Shown in pieces: positions 14,910 through 24,179 of a DNA stretch of 64,000 nucleotides (within the stretch, counting starts at the first letter, position 1; the number at the start of each line of letters is the position of its first letter). The stretch comes from an uncultured Clostridium sp. (GTDB lineage Bacteria; Bacillota; Clostridia; Clostridiales; Clostridiaceae): the NCBI GenBank assembly GCA_900540255.1, contig UQFE01000003.1:76085-140084 (forward strand), read 5' to 3'. The position numbers and the translations under genes were made by a program. The notes beneath the pieces are model-generated. The model did no database searches. It was not told the origin of the DNA and saw only the letters and a program-made list of their open reading frames with translations.

Positions 14910-17228
14910 TTATTTAAATTTTATGTTTTTTTCAATTTTGTTCAATATTAATGAAATCCACCTAATCACAAAGAATTCTGCTATTGCACATAATATAACA
15001 AGTATAGTTGCTCGTGTTGATATTTCCCTTATAGCAAAAAATCCTGGAATTATATTAATTGTTAAAATAATTCCTAAAATACATAAAGAAATAACACCTA
15101 TTCTGTATTTATTTATAGGTTTAATAATCTTATATAAAATTAAAAATCCTCCAGTAAAAAATAAATAACTGCAAGCTGTAGCAATTTCTTCTCTATTAAC
15201 ATTAAATAAAACTGACAATTTAACTAGAAATACAATTGCTATAAATGAAGTAATTGCTGCTGGAAGTGAATTCATAAACACTCTCTTTATAAAATTTCCA
15301 TTTTGTTGCTTCTTTTGATTTTCTTCAAAAGTTAATAAAAATCCTGGAATACCTATTGTAAATGCACTTCCTAAAGATACTTGATTTGGCTGTAATGGAT
15401 ATTGCATTGCAAAAATTATTGAGTATACAGAAAGTAATAATGAAAATATATTTTTATAAGTAAATAATGAAGCTGATCTTGTTATATTGTTAATATTTTT
15501 TCTTCCTTCATAAACAATATTGCGCATAGTACCAAAATCAGAATCAAGTAATACAACTTGTGAGGCTTTTCTAGCCGCATCTGACCCAGAACCAACTGAA
15601 ATTGAACAATCTGCTTCTTTCATTGCTAAAATATCATTTACACCATCACCTGTCATTGCCACTTTTAATCCTAATTCTTTTAAAGCTTTAATTATTTGTC
15701 TTTTTTGTTCAGGACTAACTCTACCAAAAATTTTATATTTTTCTACTGCCCTTTGTATACCTTCATAGCTTTTCAACTCTCTACAATCAATATATTTTTC
15801 ATATTCTTTTATTCCTACTTGCTTTGCAATTGATGATACCGTAACTGGATTATCTCCTGAAATAACTCTGATTTCAACTTTTTTATCATTAAAATACTCA
15901 AAAATTTCTTTTGTATTTTTTCTTATTTCATTTTTCAAACTTATAAATAAAATAGGAGTAATTTCATTTTTTTCTTCTTTAACTAAAACAATTACTCTTT
16001 CACCATTTTTAGCTCTTTTATTTATTGATTGTTCATATTTTTTATTTAATAAAATTTCAGGAGCTCCTAATTTGTATATTATATTTTCATCTATTTTAAT
16101 AAAAGAAAATTTATTTTTTGAATTAAAGTTTTCTTTTTGTATATAAGATAATTTTTCTGTAGAAATTTTATTTAAGTGATTTTTTATTGCATCTATGGTT
16201 ATATTTTTATCTTCTATTGTATTAACATATTTAGCTAGAATTTCTATATTTGCATCTTTTGTATCATTTACAAAACTTTTTTCTTTATCATTAAATATAT
16301 CTATGACTTTCATTTTGTTGTTTGTAATTGTTCCAGTTTTATCAACACATAAAACATCTACTCTTGCTAAACTTTCAATACTTTTCATATCATGAAGAAG
16401 AACCTTCCTTTTAGCAAGCTTCATTGCACTTAAAGCTAAAACAACTGTTGTTAATAAATATAATCCTTCTGGTATCATACCTATTAAAGCTGAAACCACT
16501 GAATGAACGCTATCTTTATAGCTACTACCATTTACAACATATGATTGCCAAAATAATAAAACACCAATGGGAATTATTACTACACCTGCAGTCTTAACAA
16601 TATTATTAATTGCTAAAATCATTTCAGATTTTGTTTCCTTTATTTTTTTAGAATCCTTCATTATCTTAGCAGAATAAGATTCATCTCCTACATTAGTAAG
16701 CTTTACTATAGCTTTTCCAGATACAACAAAGCTTCCAGACATAAGATTAGAATTTATATTTTTTTCAATTTCATCTTGTTCTCCAGTTAATAAAGATTCA
16801 TTTACATACACACTTCCAGAAACCACTATTGCATCAGCTGGAATTTGATTTCCTGATTCTAAAATTACATAATCTCCTTCAACAAGGTTATCAGAATCTA
16901 CTTTTTCTTCTTTTTCATTTCTAATTGCTATATATTCATTTTTATCTAATAATGATAATTTATCTAATGTAATTTTTGCTTTGATTTGTTGGAAAATTCC
17001 AATACAAATATTAATTATAATAACAATCAAAAATGATAAATTTCTATATGACTTTGCTACAATAAGTAAAACTGCTAAAATTAAAAAAATAAAGTTAAAA
17101 TATGTAAATATATTCTTACATATTATTTTAGAAAAGCTTTCATTTGTTTTTATTTTAATCTTGTTTATTTTTCCCTGTTTTATTTTTTCTTCTACTTCTT
17201 TTTGTGTTAAACCTTTTATTTTTTTCAT
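14910..17228 (-). CDS. P-type cation-transporting ATPase
   Basis: 772 residues. The actuator loop has LLTGE (147-150; family usually TGES, here TGEQ), the fourth membrane helix has IPEGL (252-256), the phosphorylation site is DKTGT (Asp296), and the hinge motif MTGDGVND is intact. About ten membrane segments are expected. No N-terminal heavy-metal domain and no CPC, so it is not a Cu/Cd pump; IPEGL places it with P2/Mg-Ca-like or related clostridial pumps, substrate unknown. The gene is convergent with cotJC and flanked by a near-identical 31-base repeat. Confidence 0.9.
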   Translation of the reverse strand: MKKIKGLTQKEVEEKIKQGKINKIKIKTNESFSKIICKNIFTYFNFIFLILAVLLIVAKSYRNLSFLIVIIINICIGIFQQIKAKITLDKLSLLDKNEYIAIRNEKEEKVDSDNLVEGDYVILESGNQIPADAIVVSGSVYVNESLLTGEQDEIEKNINSNLMSGSFVVSGKAIVKLTNVGDESYSAKIMKDSKKIKETKSEMILAINNIVKTAGVVIIPIGVLLFWQSYVVNGSSYKDSVHSVVSALIGMIPEGLYLLTTVVLALSAMKLAKRKVLLHDMKSIESLARVDVLCVDKTGTITNNKMKVIDIFNDKEKSFVNDTKDANIEILAKYVNTIEDKNITIDAIKNHLNKISTEKLSYIQKENFNSKNKFSFIKIDENIIYKLGAPEILLNKKYEQSINKRAKNGERVIVLVKEEKNEITPILFISLKNEIRKNTKEIFEYFNDKKVEIRVISGDNPVTVSSIAKQVGIKEYEKYIDCRELKSYEGIQRAVEKYKIFGRVSPEQKRQIIKALKELGLKVAMTGDGVNDILAMKEADCSISVGSGSDAARKASQVVLLDSDFGTMRNIVYEGRKNINNITRSASLFTYKNIFSLLLSVYSIIFAMQYPLQPNQVSLGSAFTIGIPGFLLTFEENQKKQQNGNFIKRVFMNSLPAAITSFIAIVFLVKLSVLFNVNREEIATACSYLFFTGGFLILYKIIKPINKYRIGVISLCILGIILTINIIPGFFAIREISTRATILVILCAIAEFFVIRWISLILNKIEKNIKFK

Positions 17229-17524
17229 ACTTTTATTATTTATACTATACCTTTCTCTAATAGAAATTATTATTAATTTATTTTATTATATTTAATTTAT
17301 TACTACTTAAAGTATTTCTTTTCATTAAGATTCCAACTTCAATATAACACATCTCTCCTAAATTGTCCCTCGTTAATTTTTTAATAATTTTTAATATAGA
17401 TTCATTTTTAGAACCTATAATATCATAAAAAGGATGGAGTAAGATTTTTTAATAAATCTACTACATCCTTTTAAATATTTATACATATATAATTTTTAAT
17501 ACAACCCATTATTAAAATAATGAT
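17229..17524. repeat. Gap with terminator and 31-base repeat copy
   Basis: No gene seen. Bases 17412-17442 match 14820-14850 at 29 of 31 positions (AACCTATAATAT...GGATG). The copy leads into a stem-loop at 17426-17473 that can terminate the minus-strand HAD phosphatase transcript. Confidence 0.65.
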
Positions 17525-18307
17525 TTATCCTAATATAGAATTTATAGCATGTACAACTCCACTTTCATCATTACTTTTTGTTATAAATCTAGCTACCTTT
17601 TTTAAATCTTCATGGGCATTTTCCATAGCATAACTATGATATGCACTTTTCATCATTTCTAAGTCATTTAAATAATCACCAAAAACCATAGTTTCTTCTT
17701 TCTTAATATTTAATAATTCTTGAACTTCTTCTATTGCAACACCCTTATTTATTCCCTTTGCTGTTATATCAAGCCAAATTTCACCTGATACAGCAATTTG
17801 CGCCTTTTCTCTATAATCATCATAATATTTATTACTGTTATTTTCTGAGCCTAAAAAATCACAAATTGTAACTTTTAATATATCATCTTCTATTTTAGTT
17901 AAATCTGAAACTATTTCATATCTTGCATAATACTTTTTAGTTTGTTCAATTAACCTTTTATCACAACTTTCTATATATGCAGAATTTTTTCCACAAAGAA
18001 TTACATATGAGTTTTCTATTTGTCTTCCTACCTTAATAAGTTCTCTTGCAAGATTTATATCTAAAGAATTTACTACAAGTTCCTTTCCTTCATAAACAAC
18101 AAATGTGCCATTTTCAGCAATAAACATCATTTTATCTTCAATTCCTTTAAATCTTTCTAAAAGATTATAATATTGTCTTCCACTTGCTGCCGCAAATATT
18201 ATTCCCTTTTCTTGAATTTTTTCAAATACATCATAAAATCCATGTTGAATTTCGTTATTTGAATTTAATAAAGTTCCATCCATATCTGTTGCTATTAATT
18301 TAATCAT
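17525..18307 (-). CDS. Cof-type HAD phosphatase
   Basis: 260 residues of the HAD IIB (Cof/YbjI-like) family of sugar-phosphate or FMN-type phosphatases. DMDGTLLNS near the N-terminus supplies the nucleophilic Asp8 and acid/base Asp10; AAASGRQ is motif II; the C-terminal GDYLNDLEMM gives the Mg-binding aspartates. It follows the DeoR regulator by 15 bases, so the two form an operon; DeoR/HAD pairs are common in sugar-phosphate metabolism. Substrate unknown. Confidence 0.9.
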   Translation of the reverse strand: MIKLIATDMDGTLLNSNNEIQHGFYDVFEKIQEKGIIFAAASGRQYYNLLERFKGIEDKMMFIAENGTFVVYEGKELVVNSLDINLARELIKVGRQIENSYVILCGKNSAYIESCDKRLIEQTKKYYARYEIVSDLTKIEDDILKVTICDFLGSENNSNKYYDDYREKAQIAVSGEIWLDITAKGINKGVAIEEVQELLNIKKEETMVFGDYLNDLEMMKSAYHSYAMENAHEDLKKVARFITKSNDESGVVHAINSILG

Positions 18308-18322
18308 ATTAATCTCCTATTC

Positions 18323-19087
18323 TTAAAATATTACTATAACATCTTCCTTTTCTAAAGCTGCTTTTATCTCGTCATTTGGCTCCCTATCCGTAATTAAATA
18401 ATCTACATCACTTAATAATCCAAACTTATATGCCCCATCTTTAAAAAACTTTTCTTCATCTGTTAAAATATAATTTTTCTTGCTATTTCTTAAAATAGTT
18501 GCTTTTAAAATTGATTCATCATAATTAAAATTGCTTAAAAAATTTTCTTCTATATTTACTCCACCTGCTCCTATAAAAGCCTTGTCTATATTAAAATTAT
18601 TTATTTGCTCTATTGCACAAGCTCCTATAGTTCCCCCTAACTTTTTATTATATATTCCCCCAATAAATATAGTTTCAATATTAGGAGAATTATCAAACTC
18701 CATTATAACTCTATTCATATTTGTTATAACTGTTATATTCTTATTTGTATTTTTTAATATCCCTGCAATAGATAAAGCGGTACTTGAAATATCTAAAAAA
18801 ATAACGTCATCCTCTTCAATAATTTCTGTAACTTTATGAGCTATGTGATTTTTTCCCTCCATATTTACAAAAACACGTGATACGGTATTTTCATCAAATG
18901 CCTTTGATCTTTCAATTATTGCTCCACCATAAGTTCTTTTTAATTTCCCTTCATTTTCAAGTGTTTTTAAATCTTTTCGAATCATACTTTCTGAAACATC
19001 AAATCGTTCACTTAAATCTTTTACTAATACTTTTTGTTTTTTTTCAATTATTTCTAATATTTTTTCTAATCTTTCTTCCTTAAACAT
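18323..19087 (-). CDS. DeoR-family transcriptional regulator
   Basis: The ATG at 19087 (MFKEERLEKILEIIEK) with GAAGG upstream is preferred over one 27 bases earlier. The N-terminal winged HTH (LVKDLSERFDVSESMIRKDLKTLE, about 18-45) and TYGGAI linker are classical DeoR. The C-terminal domain (IFLDISSTALSIAG, ITNMNRVI, IGGIYN) binds a phosphosugar effector. It likely regulates its own operon with the HAD phosphatase, and perhaps other sugar genes. Confidence 0.92.
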   Translation of the reverse strand: MFKEERLEKILEIIEKKQKVLVKDLSERFDVSESMIRKDLKTLENEGKLKRTYGGAIIERSKAFDENTVSRVFVNMEGKNHIAHKVTEIIEEDDVIFLDISSTALSIAGILKNTNKNITVITNMNRVIMEFDNSPNIETIFIGGIYNKKLGGTIGACAIEQINNFNIDKAFIGAGGVNIEENFLSNFNYDESILKATILRNSKKNYILTDEEKFFKDGAYKFGLLSDVDYLITDREPNDEIKAALEKEDVIVIF

Positions 19088-19359
19088 ATAAATAACCTTC
19101 TCTATCACTCTCATTTAGTTCTATTTTTTATCATTTATTATCATTTTATCTCTTTTCAGTTAAAATTTCAATAATTACTAAATAGTTTTATTTTATTAAA
19201 CAAAATTATTTCACTTCAAAATAAAAGTTATTTTTTCAAATTATCACAAAAAATATATTTAAAAATATCTCTATATAAATTTAATTAAAAAATATAAAAA
19301 AAAGAAATAACTAAAAAATATTATTAAAAAGTTATTTCTTTTTTTATTATATTTAATTA
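19088..19359. terminator. Gap with stem-loop terminator
   Basis: Very AT-rich, no gene. At 19301-19341, AAAGAAATAACT pairs with AGTTATTTCTTT and is followed on both strands by A/T runs; it terminates the leftward transporter pair ending at 19360. Confidence 0.6.
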
Positions 19360-19815
19360 TTATGCTTCTATAACTTTATTTTCTTCTTTTTCATCAATTT
19401 TAGAATTATAAAATATTCCTAATATAACAATTATAGCTCCTAAAAGCTTTTTCCATGAAAAGTCTCCCATTACAATTGCATCAATTACAATTGCACATAA
19501 CATTTGCCCTGAAAACATTAATAATGTACTATATACTACTGGTATTTTAGGAATTACAACGTTAGAAGCATAAACTACCATAACTCCCATAATACCACCA
19601 AGGAAAATATAAAGCGGCATTCTACTCATATCAATTATAGATGGTACTGAAACACTTCCCATACCTATTAAAATAAATATACCACCTATAAGTCCACCAA
19701 TATAGTGAATTATTGTACTTTGAATTAATCCAATTTTCTTTCCAAGACTTGAACTAACTACCATAGATAATGTTGTTAATACTCCACCTAATACTGCTAA
19801 TAAAATCACTAACAT
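19360..19815 (-). CDS. DMT-family small transporter subunit (YdcZ/DUF606)
   Basis: 151 residues with five predicted membrane segments. GGVLTTLSMVVSSSLGKKIG, IHYIGGLIGGIF and LMFSGQMLCAIVIDA match the DUF606/YdcZ family of half-size drug/metabolite transporters, which occur as paired genes and probably assemble as heteromers. It lies 13 bases downstream of its partner. Substrate unknown. Confidence 0.85.
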   Translation of the reverse strand: MLVILLAVLGGVLTTLSMVVSSSLGKKIGLIQSTIIHYIGGLIGGIFILIGMGSVSVPSIIDMSRMPLYIFLGGIMGVMVVYASNVVIPKIPVVYSTLLMFSGQMLCAIVIDAIVMGDFSWKKLLGAIIVILGIFYNSKIDEKEENKVIEA

Positions 19816-19828
19816 ATTTTTACCTCCC

Positions 19829-20251
19829 CTATGCTATTGTCATAATAACTATTCCTATAAATACTATAAGAAATCCTATAAGCTTTTTAGGATTAAATTC
19901 ATATTTAGTTAAACCAAATAACCCAAAATGGTCTACTAGTGATGAAAAAACTAATTGCCCAAATACTGCAAGTGCTGTTGTTAATGCAACTCCTAGACTT
20001 CCTATAGTTATTACATTAACTAATGTAAGCATAACACCAAAAATTCCACCTAAAAATAAATAAAAAGGTATTGCTTCCTTTATAACTACTTTTTCCTTCT
20101 TTATTGCTGCAACTATAAGTATAGAAATAAGTCCAACTGCATGAATAATCACCACAGAATATGTACTTCCAACATAACTTTCTAATCCGCTATTTAAAGA
20201 TACCATAACAGAAATAAGTGCACCAATTGCCAATGCTAAAATATTATACAT
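19829..20251 (-). CDS. DMT-family small transporter subunit (YdcZ/DUF606)
   Basis: 140 residues, paralogue of the downstream gene with the same layout (IGALISVMVSLNSGLESYVG, VFGQLVFSSLVDHFGLFG). Five membrane segments. First gene of the pair; TGGAGGAATT ribosome site. A 22-base palindrome about 60 bases upstream may control the operon. Confidence 0.85.
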   Translation of the reverse strand: MYNILALAIGALISVMVSLNSGLESYVGSTYSVVIIHAVGLISILIVAAIKKEKVVIKEAIPFYLFLGGIFGVMLTLVNVITIGSLGVALTTALAVFGQLVFSSLVDHFGLFGLTKYEFNPKKLIGFLIVFIGIVIMTIA

Positions 20252-20307
20252 TTAAATTCCTCCAGTTAAAATTATAGAAACAATACTATCATATAGTTAT
20301 AATATAA

Positions 20308-20329
20308 AAATAGGACATTTGTCCTATTT
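20308..20329. promoter_or_regulatory. 22-base palindrome upstream of transporter pair
   Basis: AAATAGGACA-TT-TGTCCTATTT, perfect 10-base arms around TT, about 60 bases before the transporter ATG (minus) and next to a TATAAT for the small plus ORF. Operator-like. Confidence 0.45.
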
Positions 20330-20390
20330 AGCAATTAATAGTATAATCTTTTTTATATAAATTTATATTATTATCTATATAGGAGTACAA

Positions 20391-20510
20391 ATGAAAAAAA
20401 TTTTTGATGACAATCTTTTAAATTATTATTGTAATAAATATTTATTAACTTCTTATTTAAATTCTAATTTAATTAATTTCCTAGAAATACATTACTTTAA
20501 TAAAATATAA
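20391..20510 (+). CDS. Possible 39-residue peptide
   Basis: ATG preceded by AGGAG at 6 bases; MKKIFDDNLLNYYCNKYLLT begins the product. A TATAAT lies at 20340-20345. No homology recognised and the region is very AT-rich, so it may be chance. The rest of the interval 20252-20676 shows no gene. Confidence 0.3.
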   Translation: MKKIFDDNLLNYYCNKYLLTSYLNSNLINFLEIHYFNKI

Positions 20511-20676
20511 CTCTTTCTTATTTAAAACTTTACTTTTAGAAAATAATAATTGATAAAAATAAAAAAGGACTATACTAAGTTATTTTAAAATTACATAAAA
20601 ACAAATTTCTATTGTCCTTACGCTATACCAAAAAACTAGTATACCCCTTTTATTTCAAAATATTACAATCCCACTT

Positions 20677-21096
20677 TTATTCTAATTCATTACCATTAGA
20701 ATCCTTTATCTTATTAATAAAAATCAAAATAAATTCAATAAATGACCATACTTCAGTAATAATCCACGTTATTCCCCCTGTAAAAAAACCTAATACCCAT
20801 AATATAAATTGAACAATTCCAATTTTAATATAACCTAAATAAAATCTATGAATTCCCATTGTGCCTAAAAATAACGCTAAAAATATAGCAAGTAATTTAC
20901 TTTTTGACTTTTCATTAACTATATATTTATTTTCATTTAAATTTGCTCCACAAAAATCACAAAACTCTTGATTCTTATCTTTAATTCTAGAGCCACACTT
21001 ATAACAATAGTTTTCTCCTAACCCCCTTTTAGTTCCACAATTAATACATTTATTACTTGTATTACTTATAAGTTGTCCACAATCTCTACAATACAA
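20677..21096 (-). CDS. Zinc-ribbon and TM2-domain membrane protein
   Basis: 139 residues. The N-terminal half has tandem zinc ribbons: CRDCG, CINCG, CYKCG and CDFCG. The C-terminal half is a TM2 domain with GTMGIHRFYLGY and two membrane segments. TM2 proteins of this size are common in clostridia; function is not established. It is a single gene, adjacent to a VanY-like peptidase. Confidence 0.85.
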   Translation of the reverse strand: MYCRDCGQLISNTSNKCINCGTKRGLGENYCYKCGSRIKDKNQEFCDFCGANLNENKYIVNEKSKSKLLAIFLALFLGTMGIHRFYLGYIKIGIVQFILWVLGFFTGGITWIITEVWSFIEFILIFINKIKDSNGNELE

Positions 21097-21186
21097 AAAC
21101 TCACTCCTATAAATTTCTATATTAAAATATATAACAATTTATAGGATAATTATTCTATATAAAACATTAATTAATAAATATTAATT

Positions 21187-22203
21187 TTAATATTCTCCAT
21201 AATATTCTTCTAATGTAATCCCCTTTTCATATAATTCAGTAGCTAAATCAACACCTAAATATCTAATATGCCAAGGCTCATATTTATATCCCGTTACCTC
21301 TTCTTTACCTTGTAAATACCTGACTATAAATCCGTATTTGTGGGCATTTTCTCTAATCCATGCACCTTCTTTAGTGTTTCCAAAATTTACAGATAAAGTT
21401 CCATTATATTTAGCTAATGTAATATCCATTGCTAATCCAAGCTGATGTTCACTAGCACCTGGTGGAGCTGAATATCCGCTATATGGATTATATATACTCT
21501 TTTGATAACTATAAGATCTATATCCAGATATAGCATATAAATAGTAATTTTCTTTTTCTGCTGCTTTAAATAACTCTTCTAATGCTCCTGCCGCTTCCTT
21601 TCTCATATATAATCTATTATTGCTATTAGCACTTCTCACATTTGGTAAAACTAAATCACTTGGCTGATAAGTAGATGGTAATTGCCTGCTTTTATTTACA
21701 CAAACAGTTAAACTATCAGCTTCAAATATTCCTTCTGCTATTACTCTATCAACAGGCTCACTTAATACTTCTTCATCATTTAAAACTTTATTTACTTCAT
21801 TTCCATCTTCATATGTTACTGTATAAAATCTTTTATTTTGTCCTTGAACGCCTTCTGAAACAACTCTACTTTCCCCTACAGGTGTTTTATAGTCCTTTAC
21901 AATTACTTCATTGAATTCTATTGGCTCAATTACTTCCTCTGATTTTGTTAATACTCTATTTATTACTATTTTTTGATTATTTTTAATCTTATCTTCAATT
22001 TTACAATTTAACTTATCATTATCATTTAAGTTTATGTTAGCTTCCTTTATTGCTTGTCCAACTCTTTTTTCAGTAGTTTTTCTTTCAATAACCATACCAT
22101 CAACTTCTATTATTATGTTTTTAGACTTATTTCCCATAAATCCATAAAATATACTTCCTATAAATACTGCAATCACAATATTTCTTATTAATTTCTTTTT
22201 CAT
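21187..22203 (-). CDS. D,D-carboxypeptidase (VanY/M15B) with G5-like domains
   Basis: The ATG at 22203 follows GGAG; the frame continues 12 bases further to a TTG. One N-terminal membrane anchor is followed by a DUF348/G5-like region (about 25-165, IIEVDGMVIERKTTEKRVGQ) and an M15B domain. Zinc ligands lie in SEHQLGLAMDI and EPWHIRYLG. Such surface enzymes trim terminal D-Ala from peptidoglycan stem peptides. It has no vancomycin-resistance neighbours, so a cell-wall or spore-wall role is likelier. Confidence 0.92.
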   Translation of the reverse strand: MKKKLIRNIVIAVFIGSIFYGFMGNKSKNIIIEVDGMVIERKTTEKRVGQAIKEANINLNDNDKLNCKIEDKIKNNQKIVINRVLTKSEEVIEPIEFNEVIVKDYKTPVGESRVVSEGVQGQNKRFYTVTYEDGNEVNKVLNDEEVLSEPVDRVIAEGIFEADSLTVCVNKSRQLPSTYQPSDLVLPNVRSANSNNRLYMRKEAAGALEELFKAAEKENYYLYAISGYRSYSYQKSIYNPYSGYSAPPGASEHQLGLAMDITLAKYNGTLSVNFGNTKEGAWIRENAHKYGFIVRYLQGKEEVTGYKYEPWHIRYLGVDLATELYEKGITLEEYYGEY

Positions 22204-22299
22204 TGTTTTCTCCAATTAATTATAAATATCTTTAATTATCATTATGAAAACTATTATAATACATTTTATTTATTAATGCCCACATTAATAATAAAAAAA

Positions 22300-22363
22300 T
22301 GGTTTCATCAAGGTATATTAATCTATTTGTAAAAAATAAATTAATATACTTTAATAAAAACCA
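22300..22363. terminator. Stem-loop terminator upstream of zinc-ribbon gene
   Basis: Long stem: TGGTTT and AGGTATATTAATCTA pair with TAAATTAATATACTT and AAACCA. Lies between two minus genes. No further gene in 22216-22417. Confidence 0.55.
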
Positions 22364-22417
22364 TACCCTTCAGTTATTAAAAATATTATAAAATATTAAT
22401 AATTTAAATAAAAATTA

Positions 22418-22801
22418 CTATTTAAGCTTTTCTCCACAATATGGACAATATTCAAAATCATTTTCTAATTCCCTATTACATTTTGGACATTTTCTAATAT
22501 AATAATTTTCATAACTATTATTTACTTCTTTTAAATCCCAATATGAAATTTCTGATTTTTCTCCTCTTTCAATTGCTTTTCCTTTTTCCTTATCTATATT
22601 AAATATAGAATTACACCCATTACAAATTACATAATATTTTTCATTCCACTTAAATAATGGTAAAAAAAAGAAATGAAAAAATGAATAAGTCTTTATTAAT
22701 TTTGCTTCACTAGATTCATTACAATTTTTACAGCAAAAATTATTTAAAATTTTAATTTCTTTTTCTTTATTATCTATTCCAAATACACCTATAAAAAACA
22801 T
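22418..22801 (-). CDS. Zinc-ribbon protein
   Basis: ATG 22801 (MFFIGVFGIDNKEKEI) with AAGGAAGG upstream. 127 residues with three cysteine pairs: CCKNC, CNGC and CPKCNRELENDFEYCPYCGE. The FFHFFFLPLFKWNEKYYV segment is hydrophobic and typical of zinc-ribbon proteins near membranes. Function unknown; the C-terminal half matches general zinc-ribbon (YgiT/zf-ribbon) patterns. Confidence 0.75.
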   Translation of the reverse strand: MFFIGVFGIDNKEKEIKILNNFCCKNCNESSEAKLIKTYSFFHFFFLPLFKWNEKYYVICNGCNSIFNIDKEKGKAIERGEKSEISYWDLKEVNNSYENYYIRKCPKCNRELENDFEYCPYCGEKLK

Positions 22802-22843
22802 TTTCACACCTTCCTTATTTATATATTAACAATATCATCCCCC

Positions 22844-22923
22844 AAGTGTAAATATTTGTATTAAAATTTATTTTGTTTTATAAAGTGTAAATATTTGTAT
22901 TAAAATTTATTTTGTTTTATAAT
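22844..22923 (+). promoter_or_regulatory. Tandem 39-base duplication forming two promoters
   Basis: Perfect 39-base direct repeat, 22844-22882 and 22883-22921. Copy 2 forms TTGTAT (22895-22900), 17 bases, TATAAT (22918-22923), a near-consensus sigma-A promoter for the patatin gene. Copy 1 gives TTGTAT-17-TATAAA. Confidence 0.85.
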
Positions 22924-22957
22924 TAGTTAATAATACTTTTACGAAAGGAGCCATTTT

Positions 22958-23794
22958 ATGCCTAGTTTAATTTTAGAAGGTGGAACACTTAGACCAATTT
23001 TTAGTGCTGGAGTAATGGATGCTTTACTTGACAATAACATTACTTTTCCATATTGTATAGGAGTTTCTGCTGGTATCACTAATGGGGTTTCTTACATTTC
23101 AAAACAAAAAGGACGTAATCTTGAAGTTGTAACTAAATATAGAAATGATAACCGTTATTTAAGCTATAGAAATTTTTTAAGATGTAAAAGTATATTTGGA
23201 CTTGATTTTGTTTTTGATGAAATTCCAAATAATCTTATACCATTTGATATGGATACGTACAGAAAATATCCTGGAAAAGTATTAGTAGGTGTTACAAATG
23301 CACATACTGGTAAAACTGAATACTTAAATGGTAAAGATTTAGATGATAAAGCTACTATGTTAAGAGCTACTTGTGCTATTCCGCTACTTTTCCCAGTTAT
23401 AAAAATCAATGGAAAGGAATATTATGATGGTGGACTTTGTGATCCAATTCCAATAAAGAAAGCAATTGCTGATGGTAATACTAAACATTTAATAGTTCTT
23501 ACTCAGCCAAAAGGATATAAAAAAGAATTAAGTAAAAAAAATATATTAGTTGCTAAATTATTAAATAAAAAATATCCTAATTTAAAAACTCCCCTTTTAA
23601 ATAGACATAATCACTATAATGAAACTGTTAAATTTTGTGAACAATTAGAAAATGAAGGAAAAGTATTAATATTAAGACCAGAATATAATTTAGATAGCTT
23701 TGAAAAGGATATTAATAAACTTAAATCGTCTTATGACCATGGATACAATTTAGCAATAAATCATCTTTCTGAAATCAAAAAACTATTTGATTAA
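22958..23794 (+). CDS. Patatin-like phospholipase (YjjU-type)
   Basis: 278 residues. The oxyanion loop LEGGTLRPIF (6-15), nucleophile elbow GVSAG (Ser37) and catalytic Asp in YYDGGLCD (Asp157) give a complete Ser-Asp dyad. It belongs to the bacterial YjjU/RssA-like patatin hydrolases that deacylate lipids. No signal peptide, so cytosolic or membrane-associated. Single-gene unit with AAGGAG ribosome site and a duplicated promoter. Confidence 0.92.
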   Translation: MPSLILEGGTLRPIFSAGVMDALLDNNITFPYCIGVSAGITNGVSYISKQKGRNLEVVTKYRNDNRYLSYRNFLRCKSIFGLDFVFDEIPNNLIPFDMDTYRKYPGKVLVGVTNAHTGKTEYLNGKDLDDKATMLRATCAIPLLFPVIKINGKEYYDGGLCDPIPIKKAIADGNTKHLIVLTQPKGYKKELSKKNILVAKLLNKKYPNLKTPLLNRHNHYNETVKFCEQLENEGKVLILRPEYNLDSFEKDINKLKSSYDHGYNLAINHLSEIKKLFD

Positions 23795-23809
23795 CATTAA
23801 TAAATTTAT

Positions 23810-23852
23810 ATAAAAAATAGTGCAATACAAAACTGTATACACTATTTTTTAT
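23810..23852. terminator. Convergent bidirectional terminator
   Basis: AAAAAATAGTG / CACTATTTTTT between the patatin gene (plus) and the next minus gene. Confidence 0.75.
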
Positions 23853-23855
23853 AAT

Positions 23856-24101
23856 TCATAATATTTTTTTAATTTTTTCTATTTCAAAATCTTTAATAAT
23901 TTTTTGCTTATCTTCAGTATATAAAATTACACTTACTTTTCCATCTTTATATCTTAAAAATCTTGCCTTATTTTTATCACCAATTATATTGACAGCTTTT
24001 CCTCTTTTTAACTCCCTTACATTCTTTGAGTTACAATATTTACATTTATCATCTATAGTAAATACCCTTTGACAATCCAAACAATAATTTAATTTATACA
24101 T
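23856..24101 (-). CDS. Small zinc-ribbon protein
   Basis: 81 residues. The N-terminus carries CLDCQRVF and CKYCNSK, a four-cysteine zinc ribbon. The rest is a basic beta-rich domain (ARFLRYKDGKVSVILY). Function unknown. Single gene between convergent terminator and NptA. Confidence 0.7.
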   Translation of the reverse strand: MYKLNYCLDCQRVFTIDDKCKYCNSKNVRELKRGKAVNIIGDKNKARFLRYKDGKVSVILYTEDKQKIIKDFEIEKIKKIL

Positions 24102-24179
24102 TAACCCTTTCCTTTTAAAATATTTTTACAATAAACAATATGAAAATTTTAAATTACTTATTACAAATTACATAAATTT

